From Clostridiales bacterium (GTDB lineage Bacteria; Bacillota; Clostridia; Christensenellales; Aristaeellaceae): a stretch of 34,907 nt of DNA. The stretch is from assembly GCA_015056315.1 (NCBI GenBank), contig SVGN01000027.1:1-34907 (forward strand), in the 5' to 3' direction. Under the pieces are notes generated by a model, which was not told where the DNA came from, made no database searches, and saw nothing but the letters and a program-made list of their open reading frames with translations. This document shows positions 15,788 through 22,108 of this stretch, piece after piece. Position 1 is the first letter of the stretch. Each line of letters starts with the position of its first letter. A program made the position numbers and the translations under genes.

Positions 15788-16582
15788 TCACGCCCGGCTT
15801 TTCCCGAACAGCTCCCAGAAGGCCACTGCTCCGGCGGCGGCCACGTTCAGAGAGTTCACTTCGTTATACATGGGTATGATCACCGCATGGTCGCAGCCAT
15901 CGATGGTCTCCTGCCGCAGACCGTCGCCCTCTGCGCCCAGGAACAGGGCCAGCCGGGCCGCCTGCTTCAAAAGCGGGTCGTGCACGGGCAGCGCATTCTC
16001 CCGCAGCGCCAGCGCAGCGGTGGTGAAACCCGCCGCCTTCAGCGCAGCCAGCGGCTGCGGGCACACCGCCCACGGGATGCGCAGCACGGCCCCCATGCTC
16101 ACCCGGGCAGCCCGCCTTTGCAGGGGATCGCAGCAATCCGGCGTCAGCAGGATGCCATCCGCTCCCAAAGCGGCGGCAGAGCGCATCAGCGCCCCTATGT
16201 TGGTGCCGTCCACCACGTTTTCCAGCACGGCGATGCGCCGGGCATCCGTCAGCACGGCTTCGGCGGTCAGCGGTGCCGGGCGCTCCATCGCACACAGGAT
16301 GCCCCGGCTCAGCCTGAAGCCGGTCAGGCTTTCCAACAGGGCATCATCGCCGGTGTATACCGGCACGCCGCAGCGCTCCACCAGCCCTTTGCCCTTGCCG
16401 GTGATGTGCTGCCGCTCCATCAGCAGCGAAAGGGGACGGCACCCGGCCTCCAGCCCGGCGGCGATCACGTTCTCGCTCTCGGCAATGAACAGGTTGCTGC
16501 CCAACAGCTGCCTGCCGGTCAGCTGCCGGTAGGGGGCGAGGGCGGGGTCCTCCGGAGTCAGGATCTCGTAAAGCTCTGGCAT
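15788..16582 (-). CDS. SPOUT (TrmH/SpoU) family RNA 2'-O-methyltransferase
   Basis: A 264-residue RNA ribose methyltransferase with the trefoil-knot SPOUT fold. An N-terminal substrate-binding region (residues 1 to about 110) precedes the three SpoU motifs: motif 1 LENVVDGTNIGALMRSAAA (N122, N128, R134), motif 2 LFLGAEGDGL (214-222) and motif 3 IIPMYNEVNSLNVAAA (235-250). The start at 16582 follows AAAGGA by 8 nt; a slightly longer start at 16591 abuts the RBS and is unlikely. The target RNA cannot be told from sequence. It is divergent from the 2H gene across a 130-bp gap. Confidence 0.9.
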   Translation of the reverse strand: MPELYEILTPEDPALAPYRQLTGRQLLGSNLFIAESENVIAAGLEAGCRPLSLLMERQHITGKGKGLVERCGVPVYTGDDALLESLTGFRLSRGILCAMERPAPLTAEAVLTDARRIAVLENVVDGTNIGALMRSAAALGADGILLTPDCCDPLQRRAARVSMGAVLRIPWAVCPQPLAALKAAGFTTAALALRENALPVHDPLLKQAARLALFLGAEGDGLRQETIDGCDHAVIIPMYNEVNSLNVAAAGAVAFWELFGKSRA

Positions 16583-16654
16583 GCGGCTCATCCTTTGCGG
16601 TTTGGTTCCCCTCCAGTGTACCACAGATCGCCCCGGTTGGGAAACGCCCCGGGT

Positions 16655-16684
16655 TTGACTTCCGGCCTCGGTTCGTGCTATCCT
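16655..16684 (+). promoter_or_regulatory. Possible promoter of the 2H gene
   Basis: TTGACT (16655-16660), 18-bp spacer, TATCCT (16679-16684; 4 of 6). A moderate match, correctly placed about 30 bp before the gene. Confidence 0.45.
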
Positions 16685-16715
16685 GCCCAAAAGCAACGAA
16701 ACGAGGCGAACCCAT

Positions 16716-17225
16716 ATGGCAGAATCCTTCCTCACCATCATGGCAGAATATTCGGAAAACGACCAGCAGAAGATCTCCCTCTGGCGCGATGCGCTCATCG
16801 ATGCGGGCTTCACCGGCAACCAGACCCCCGGGCTCCGGCACCACATCAGCCTGGCTGCCTGGCCGTTGGAAAAAGAGCGGGAGGCCATCGAGATGGTCCT
16901 GCGAGCAGGCGAACGTTTCGCCCCGGTGGATGTGGCCATCCGTCACATCGGTGTGCTGCCCGGCGGCAAGGTGCTGGCGGCGGCTCCGGATATGAGCCCT
17001 GCGCTTACCGCCCTGCAGCGGGCATGCGGCAACAGCATCGTGCACGGCTACCCCTGGCTGCCCCACACCACCCTGCTGATGGAGGAGACCGAGACCCTCG
17101 CTGCCGCCCTGCCCACGCTGATGAAGCACTTTACGCCCATTCCCGCAAGGATCGACCGGCTGCGCCTGTGCGCTTTCTGGCCGACGAGGGAGATCGCCTG
17201 CGTGGCGCTGAGGGGGGAGGAGTGA
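16716..17225 (+). CDS. 2H phosphoesterase / 2'-5' RNA ligase-like protein
   Basis: A 169-residue protein with the two-histidine signature of the 2H phosphoesterase superfamily: H43-I-S45 (HHISLA) in the first half and H117-T-T119 (LPHTTLL) in the second, about 75 residues apart. Such proteins act on 2'-5' or cyclic phosphodiester bonds in RNA or nucleotides. The substrate here is unknown. The RBS is weak (GAGG about 10 nt before the ATG). No terminator of its own is seen before glnS other than the hairpin that overlaps the glnS promoter. Confidence 0.8.
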   Translation: MAESFLTIMAEYSENDQQKISLWRDALIDAGFTGNQTPGLRHHISLAAWPLEKEREAIEMVLRAGERFAPVDVAIRHIGVLPGGKVLAAAPDMSPALTALQRACGNSIVHGYPWLPHTTLLMEETETLAAALPTLMKHFTPIPARIDRLRLCAFWPTREIACVALRGEE

Positions 17226-17271
17226 GGAGCAGGCGATGGCACCTGCCTTTGTATTTCACTGCGATCACATC

Positions 17272-17300
17272 TTGCCAAATGCCGTTACCCGTTATATAAT
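17272..17300 (+). promoter_or_regulatory. glnS promoter
   Basis: TTGCCA (17272-17277), 17-bp spacer, perfect TATAAT (17295-17300). Start of transcription is expected near 17307, giving a leader of about 45 nt. Confidence 0.85.
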
Positions 17301-17318
17301 TAGCGGTAACGGTTTTTT
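17282..17318 (+). terminator. Inverted repeat and T-run overlapping the glnS promoter
   Basis: CCGTTACC (17282-17289) and GGTAACGG (17305-17312) are perfect 8-bp arms that bracket the glnS -10 box and are followed by six T (17313-17318). It can act as the intrinsic terminator of the upstream 2H gene or as a symmetric operator of glnS. A third GCCGTTA copy lies at 17322-17328. Confidence 0.65.
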
Positions 17319-17352
17319 ACTGCCGTTAATCTGTAGGAAAGAGGGCACTGCA

Positions 17353-19071
17353 ATGGAGAACCCCGCAACGAAAAGCAATTTCATCTGGGAAGCCGTAGAA
17401 GAGGATTTACGGAGCGGGCGCTGCCAAAGCGTGCATACCCGTTTCCCCCCCGAACCCAACGGTTACCTGCACATTGGCCACTGCAAGGCGCTGGTGGCAG
17501 ACTTTCTGACCGCCGAGCGCTACGGCGGCGTTACCAACCTGCGCTTTGACGATACCAACCCCGCCAAGGAAGAGACCGAGTATGTGGACGGCATCATGGA
17601 TGACATCCGCTGGCTGGGCTTCGATTGGAAGGGCGGCCTGTTCTTTGCCAGCGAGTACTACCAGAAGTGCTACGACATCGCTGTGGATTGGATCAAGCGC
17701 GACCTGGCCTATGTGGACGAGCTTACCCAGGAGCAGATGCGCGAATACCGCGGCACCCTCACCGAGCCGGGCAAGAACAGCCCCTACCGGGACCGCCCCA
17801 TGGAGGAGAACCTGCGCCTGTTCGAAGAAATGAAGGCAGGCAAGCACCCCGAGGGCAGCATGATCCTTCGTATGAAGATCGATATGGCCTCCCCCAACAT
17901 CAACATGCGCGACCCCGCCATGTACCGCATCCTCTACAAGGAGCATCACCGCACCGGCAAGGAATGGTGCATCTACCCCATGTACGACTTTGCCCACCCC
18001 ATCGGCGATGCGCTGGAGGGCATCACCCACAGCCTGTGCTCTCTGGAGTATGAGGATCACCGCCCCCTGTACGACTGGGTGGTGGAAAAGTCCGCTGCCA
18101 TGCTGCCGGGCCGCCCCCGCCAGATCGAGTTCAGCCGCCTGAACCTGACCCGCACCGTTATGAGCAAGCGCTACCTGCGCGCGCTGGTGGAGGGCGGCTT
18201 CGTTACCGGCTGGGACGATCCCCGCATGCCCACCCTGTGCGCCATGCGCCGCCGCGGCTACACCCCCGAAGCCATCCGCGATTTCATCGACCGCATCGGC
18301 CTTGCCAAGGCGGACAGCACCGTGGATATGGCCCTGCTGGAAAGCTGCGTCCGCGACGACCTGGGCGACAAGGTGCCCCGCGCCATGGCTGTGGTTCGCC
18401 CCCTGAAGGTGATCCTGACCAACTGGCCCGAGGATAAGATCGACGAGCTGGAGATCGAGAACCATCCCAAGCACCCGGAAATGGGCAGCCACAAGGTGGT
18501 CATGACCCGCGAGATCTACGTGGAGCAGGAAGACTTTATGGAGGTTCCCCCCAAGAAGTACTTCCGCCTGTTCCCCGGCAACGAGGTGCGCCTGATGGGT
18601 GCCTACATCATCAAGTGCGAGGGCTGCGAGAAGGATGAGAACGGCAACGTGACCGCCGTGCTCTGCACCGTGGATATGGACAGCCGCAACGGCAGCGAGG
18701 GTGCCAACCGCAAGGTGAAGGGCACCCTGCACTGGGTGAGCGCCACCGAGAACGTGCCCGTTGAGGTGCGCATGTTCGAGCCCATCCTGCTGGATGAGGA
18801 CGAGACCAACGGCATCGAGGGCGAAAAGCTGGAGGAGCTGCGCAAGCAGCTGCCCCTGAAGGACGACTTCCTCACCCGCCTCAACTTCAACAGTCTGGAG
18901 ACCTGCAACGGCTATGCCGAGAAGGCTCTGGCCACCGTGGAGGCCGGCTCCACCTACCAGTTCCCCCGTGTGGGCTACTTCTGCAAGGATACCGACTCCA
19001 CCGCCGGGAAGTATGTCTTCAACCGCGTTGTGGGCCTGAAGGATACCTTCGCCAAGCAGATCAAGAAGTAA
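17353..19071 (+). CDS. glnS: Glutaminyl-tRNA synthetase
   Basis: A 572-residue class I aminoacyl-tRNA synthetase that charges tRNA-Gln with glutamine. The catalytic Rossmann fold has PPEPNGYLHIGH (HIGH at 40-43) and the KMSKS-loop variant V269-M-S-K-R273. The insertion and acceptor-binding domain (YRDRPMEENLRLFEEMKAG) and the two C-terminal anticodon-binding beta barrels (FPGNEVRLMGAYI, KGTLHWVSA, FNRVVGLKDTF) are intact. Length is near that of the E. coli enzyme. The start at 17353 follows GAGGG by 7 nt. Many Firmicutes lack GlnRS and use Glu-tRNA-Gln amidation instead, so this gene marks the lineage that has it. Confidence 0.96.
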   Translation: MENPATKSNFIWEAVEEDLRSGRCQSVHTRFPPEPNGYLHIGHCKALVADFLTAERYGGVTNLRFDDTNPAKEETEYVDGIMDDIRWLGFDWKGGLFFASEYYQKCYDIAVDWIKRDLAYVDELTQEQMREYRGTLTEPGKNSPYRDRPMEENLRLFEEMKAGKHPEGSMILRMKIDMASPNINMRDPAMYRILYKEHHRTGKEWCIYPMYDFAHPIGDALEGITHSLCSLEYEDHRPLYDWVVEKSAAMLPGRPRQIEFSRLNLTRTVMSKRYLRALVEGGFVTGWDDPRMPTLCAMRRRGYTPEAIRDFIDRIGLAKADSTVDMALLESCVRDDLGDKVPRAMAVVRPLKVILTNWPEDKIDELEIENHPKHPEMGSHKVVMTREIYVEQEDFMEVPPKKYFRLFPGNEVRLMGAYIIKCEGCEKDENGNVTAVLCTVDMDSRNGSEGANRKVKGTLHWVSATENVPVEVRMFEPILLDEDETNGIEGEKLEELRKQLPLKDDFLTRLNFNSLETCNGYAEKALATVEAGSTYQFPRVGYFCKDTDSTAGKYVFNRVVGLKDTFAKQIKK

Positions 19072-19079
19072 ACAGCCTG

Positions 19080-19113
19080 AGCCGCCTTCGCAAGCCGGAG
19101 GCGGCTGCTTTTT
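19080..19113 (+). terminator. glnS terminator
   Basis: AGCCGCCT (19080-19087) pairs with AGGCGGCT (19099-19106), followed by GC and TTTTT. Confidence 0.85.
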
Positions 19114-19139
19114 CATCATCGTTCGGGAGGATGCTCGCC

Positions 19140-19616
19140 ATGTCTGTAACCTATCGTTTCGCCACCCGGGAGGATACCGGGCTGATCCTGCAATTCATCC
19201 GGGAGCTGGCAGAGTACGAAAAAATGCTGGATCAGGTCGTTGCCACCGAAGCGCTGCTGGCAGAGGAGCTGTTCGAAAAGCGCCATGCCGAGGTGCTCCT
19301 TGCCCTGGCGGATGGGCAGGCGGTGGGCTTTGCGCTGTTCTTTCACAATTTCTCCACCTTTTTGGGCCGCTCCGGCATCTATCTGGAGGATCTGTATGTG
19401 CGCCCGGAGCACCGGGGCAAGGGGTTGGGCAAGGGGCTTCTGCGCAGGCTGGCGCAGCTTGCGCTGGAGCGGGGCTGCGGCAGGCTGGAATGGGCCTGCC
19501 TCAACTGGAACAGGCCCAGCATCGATTTTTACCTCTCCACCGGCGCACAGCCCATGGAGGATTGGACGGTGTACCGGCTCACCGGCGAGAGCCTTGCCCG
19601 TATGGCAAAGGAATAA
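19140..19616 (+). CDS. GNAT family N-acetyltransferase
   Basis: A 158-residue acetyl-CoA-dependent acetyltransferase. Motif A is clear: IYLEDLYVRPEHRGKGLGKGLL, with R92-G-K-G-L-G97 holding the CoA pyrophosphate. The ending NRPSIDFYLSTGAQPMEDWTVYRL is the usual motif B. The overall pattern, with an N-terminal ELAEYEKM, resembles diamine or thialysine acetyltransferases of the SAT type, but substrate is not proven. GGGAGG (19125-19130) abuts an ATG at 19131; the ATG at 19140, nine nt further, is the better start. It lies between terminators as a single-gene unit, with no promoter recognised. Confidence 0.88.
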   Translation: MSVTYRFATREDTGLILQFIRELAEYEKMLDQVVATEALLAEELFEKRHAEVLLALADGQAVGFALFFHNFSTFLGRSGIYLEDLYVRPEHRGKGLGKGLLRRLAQLALERGCGRLEWACLNWNRPSIDFYLSTGAQPMEDWTVYRLTGESLARMAKE

Positions 19617-19641
19617 CAGCTGCATAACAAAGGCTGCGAAG

Positions 19642-19678
19642 GGCCCGCTGCACAGCTTTGGCTGCTCGGCGGGCCTTT
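19642..19678 (+). terminator. Terminator after the GNAT gene
   Basis: GGCCCGC (19642-19648) pairs with GCGGGCC (19669-19675), followed by TTT. Confidence 0.65.
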
Positions 19679-19762
19679 GTGCTGCCCTGCACCCATCGAT
19701 CTTCCCCGCATAGGATGAAGTGCGGGCAGAATCGCTGCCTGCATTTGAACGAAGGGAAGGAA

Positions 19763-20803
19763 ATGACGATGCGAAATAGAGATTCCGTCACCTGTGCTGC
19801 CCAGCCTGCCTGCGGCTGCGGTACGGTGCAGACCGCCTCGGTTTTCCGGGCGGTGGATAGCTGCGCCCCTTGCAGCAACAACGGCACGGACTGGAACCAT
19901 TGGGATCGTAATATGCACCGGAGCGGCTGTTGCGGGAGCCGGAGTGGCGGTGATGGCTGCAATGCCTGGGGTACTGCTGGTGTGAATGAGTGCTGCAGCA
20001 ATGGCTGCGCCACTGCTGCCGATCACAGCTGGGGCAATAGCTGTGATGCCTGTGGTACTGCCGCAGCCATCAACTGCAACCCCTGCGCCGCTGCCGCCAA
20101 CACCGGCTGCGCCGCCTGTACCCGCTGCGGCAACAGCCCCTGCACCTGCCACAGCAACGGCTGCACTGCTGCTGCCAACAGCTGCAATGCTTGCGCTGTT
20201 ACCGCCGACTGCAACCCCTGCGCTGCTGTCGCCAACACCGGCTGCGCTGCCTGTACCCGCTGCGGCAACAGCCCCTGCACCTGCCACAGCAACGGCTGCA
20301 CTGCCGCTGCCAACAGCTGCAACGCTTGCGCTTCTGCCGCCAACTGCAACCCCTGCGCCGCTGCCGCCAACACCGGCTGCGCCGCCTGCACCCGCTGCGG
20401 CAACAACCCCTGCACCTGTGGCCTGACCCCTGCCATGGTCTATGAGACTCCTCACGGCCTCAACGCCCTCCATGGCTTTGAGGAGGCCATCCGCAAGGGC
20501 ACGCTGTTCGGTGAGCTGTATATGCCCATGAATGGCGAATGCGCCGACAACTGCGGTGCCCGGCTCTGCGATGGGCAGGCCGAGGCCTTTGCCGCCTGGG
20601 AGCTGCGCCTCTACCTGAACACCCACCCCTGGGATCGGCACGCTCTGGAGCTGTTCCGGCAATGCTGCCGCCGGGGCGATCTGCCCAACTACGCCTGTGC
20701 CTTCGCCTCCGATGACGGCTGCGCGGACCGCTGGCGTTGGACGGATGCTCCCTGGCCCTGGGAGCTTGGCAGCACCTGCGAAAACAACTGCGGCTGCCAC
20801 TGA
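19763..20803 (+). CDS. Cys-rich repeat - CotJA - CotJB fusion spore-coat protein
   Basis: A 346-residue protein read as one frame. Residues 1 to about 219 are extremely rich in Cys, Ala, Asn and Gly, ending in repeats of exactly 45 residues (CNPCAAxANTGCAACTRCGN core) at 105-149, 150-194 and 195-219 (partial). Residues about 230-256 resemble CotJA (FEEAIRKGTLFGELYMPM). Residues about 272-335 resemble CotJB (AFAAWELRLYLNTHPWDRHALELF...RWRWTDAPWPWE). CotJA and CotJB are normally separate small coat proteins encoded before cotJC, which follows here after 21 nt. The start may be 19763 or 19769; both have AAGGG/GGAAGG at workable distance. CATAGGAT (19709-19716) could be a sigma-E-like -10 but is weak. 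The cysteines suggest disulfide cross-linking or metal binding. Confidence 0.82.
   Translation: MTMRNRDSVTCAAQPACGCGTVQTASVFRAVDSCAPCSNNGTDWNHWDRNMHRSGCCGSRSGGDGCNAWGTAGVNECCSNGCATAADHSWGNSCDACGTAAAINCNPCAAAANTGCAACTRCGNSPCTCHSNGCTAAANSCNACAVTADCNPCAAVANTGCAACTRCGNSPCTCHSNGCTAAANSCNACASAANCNPCAAAANTGCAACTRCGNNPCTCGLTPAMVYETPHGLNALHGFEEAIRKGTLFGELYMPMNGECADNCGARLCDGQAEAFAAWELRLYLNTHPWDRHALELFRQCCRRGDLPNYACAFASDDGCADRWRWTDAPWPWELGSTCENNCGCH
20075..20419 (+). repeat. 135-bp coding tandem repeat in the coat fusion gene
   Basis: Units start at 20075, 20210 and 20345 (the last is partial, 75 bp). The DNA is nearly identical between units, indicating recent duplication. Codons are dominated by TGC, GCN and AAC. 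Confidence 0.9.
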
Positions 20804-20824
20804 CGGAGAGGGGGAGGAAAGACC

Positions 20825-21421
20825 ATGTTTGTTTATGAAAAAGAGTTGCAGTATCCCGTACGCATCACCCGGCCCGACCCACGCATGGCGGCGGCCATCA
20901 TCAGCCAGTACGGCGGCCCGGACGGCGAGCTGGGCGCATCGCTCAGGTACCTGAGCCAGCGGTTCTCCATGCCTGATGCCCGCATCAAGGGTCTCCTGAC
21001 CGATGTGGGCGTGGAGGAGCTCGGGCATCTGGAGATCGTGGGAGCCATGATCTACCAGCTTACCAAGGGCATGTGCGAAAACGACCTGAAGCAGGGCGGC
21101 TTCGATGCCTATTTCACCGACCACACGCTGGGGGTCTACCCCCAGTCGGCGGCCGGGCAGCCCTTCACGGCGGCCTATATCGGCGTAAAGGGCGACCCCG
21201 TCACCGATCTGCACGAGGATCTGGCCGCCGAGCAGAAGGCGCGCACCACCTACGAGAACCTGCTCCATTTGGCGGATGACCCGGACGTGAAGGATGTGCT
21301 CCGCTACCTGCGCCAGCGGGAGATCGTGCACTACCAGCGTTTTGCCGAAGCCCTGGGCATGGTGCGGGAAAAGCTGGATGAGCGCAATTTCTACGCCTTC
21401 AACCCCGCCCTGGGCAGTTGA
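20825..21421 (+). CDS. cotJC: CotJC, manganese-catalase-like spore coat protein
   Basis: A 198-residue ferritin-like four-helix protein of the CotJC/manganese catalase family, found in the spore coat of Bacillus and Clostridia. Likely di-manganese ligands are E35 (GELGASLRYLSQRF), E65 and H68 (VEELGHLE), E136 (LAAEQKAR) and E166/H169 (REIVHYQRF). It is shorter than stand-alone manganese catalases, which is normal for CotJC. GGGAGG lies 7 nt before the ATG, and only 21 nt separate it from the CotJA-CotJB fusion, so the two form one operon. A strong hairpin follows the stop. Confidence 0.92.
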   Translation: MFVYEKELQYPVRITRPDPRMAAAIISQYGGPDGELGASLRYLSQRFSMPDARIKGLLTDVGVEELGHLEIVGAMIYQLTKGMCENDLKQGGFDAYFTDHTLGVYPQSAAGQPFTAAYIGVKGDPVTDLHEDLAAEQKARTTYENLLHLADDPDVKDVLRYLRQREIVHYQRFAEALGMVREKLDERNFYAFNPALGS

Positions 21422-21444
21422 TGCACAGTATACAAAAGAATAAT

Positions 21445-21474
21445 GGGGGAGCGGGCCACACGGCCCGCTCCCCT
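21445..21474 (+). terminator. cotJ terminator hairpin, left copy (no T-run)
   Basis: GGGGAGCGGGCC and GGCCCGCTCCCC are perfect 12-bp arms around ACAC. The hairpin is followed not by a T-run but directly by element copy C at 21475. A near-identical 30-nt copy with a T-run lies beyond the element at 21756. Confidence 0.75.
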
Positions 21475-21754
21475 CAGACTGTTGAAAAACCCATACATAC
21501 CAACACGAGCCGCACATCTTGCACCTTCGGTGCTCGCTGTGCTCACAAGAAAGCGCTGCGGCGCAAGGTTTGTGGGCTCTGTTCCGCAACCTCAATCGTC
21601 GTGTAGCCTACTACCGTAGCCTACACTCGTTTCGGTTGACGACTGCGGGTCGTTTTGCGCTTCGCGCAAGTGCCCACTGGGCACACACTTCCCTCCGTCT
21701 CCACACCCGGCAGGAAACTGAGTTTCCTGCACCTTCCCCTTTTTTGACAACCTG
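21475..21754 (+). mobile_element. Dispersed 280-bp element, copy C (full)
   Basis: Non-coding, 280 bp, with left end CAGACTGTTGAAAAACCC as in copy B and a right end that reads CAGGTTGTCAAAAAA when inverted. The left ~110 bp align with copy B in the same orientation. The next ~150 bp align with the opposite strand of copy B, so the core is inverted between copies. It is flanked by 30-nt terminator duplicates (28 of 30 identical). Confidence 0.75.
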
Positions 21755-21755
21755 C

Positions 21756-21788
21756 GGGGGAGAGGGCCACACGGCTCGCTCCCCTTTT
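21756..21788 (+). terminator. cotJ terminator, right copy with T-run
   Basis: GGGGAGAGGGCC/GGCTCGCTCCCC stem (one mismatch, one G-U) followed by TTTT. It differs from 21445-21474 at two positions. The remaining 21789-21965 sequence holds no gene; CTTGT/ACAAG arms lie just before the next promoter. Confidence 0.75.
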
Positions 21789-21965
21789 ATGCTGCCGCCG
21801 GGCCCCTTGCTCACGGTGCTGAATTTGGAGAAAAAAAGCACCCCAACTCCGGGCGTTTTCCGGGTACAAAATGACGTGAAATAACATGGGAAATGCATGG
21901 TATCCTTTGTATTTTCTTTGTATGTAACCGCACCGACAGGTTCATAAATCTTGTTTTACAAGTGG

Positions 21966-21994
21966 TTGACGTTAGAAGCAAACCATGCTATTAT
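21966..21994 (+). promoter_or_regulatory. Promoter of the ABC transporter operon
   Basis: TTGACG (21966-21971), 17-bp spacer, TATTAT (21989-21994; 5 of 6). The leader of about 108 nt contains a TTGCAT/ATGCAA stem-loop (about 22026-22042). Confidence 0.8.
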
Positions 21995-22108
21995 AATAAC
22001 AATCTTCACATTCATGCGGCTCTTTTGCATGACCGATGCAAGTTCTGCCATTGTGAGTTGCAAGAAAAGCTTGCTGAAAGTAAGAAATAAAAAGTGGAGG
22101 AAAACATC

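Noticed and set aside
19529-21595. A 688-codon antisense frame rich in Ala/Val/Gly across the cotJ region
   Set aside because: Its low-complexity stretch mirrors the Cys-Ala repeats of the sense gene. The sense strand has CotJ motifs and ribosome binding sites.
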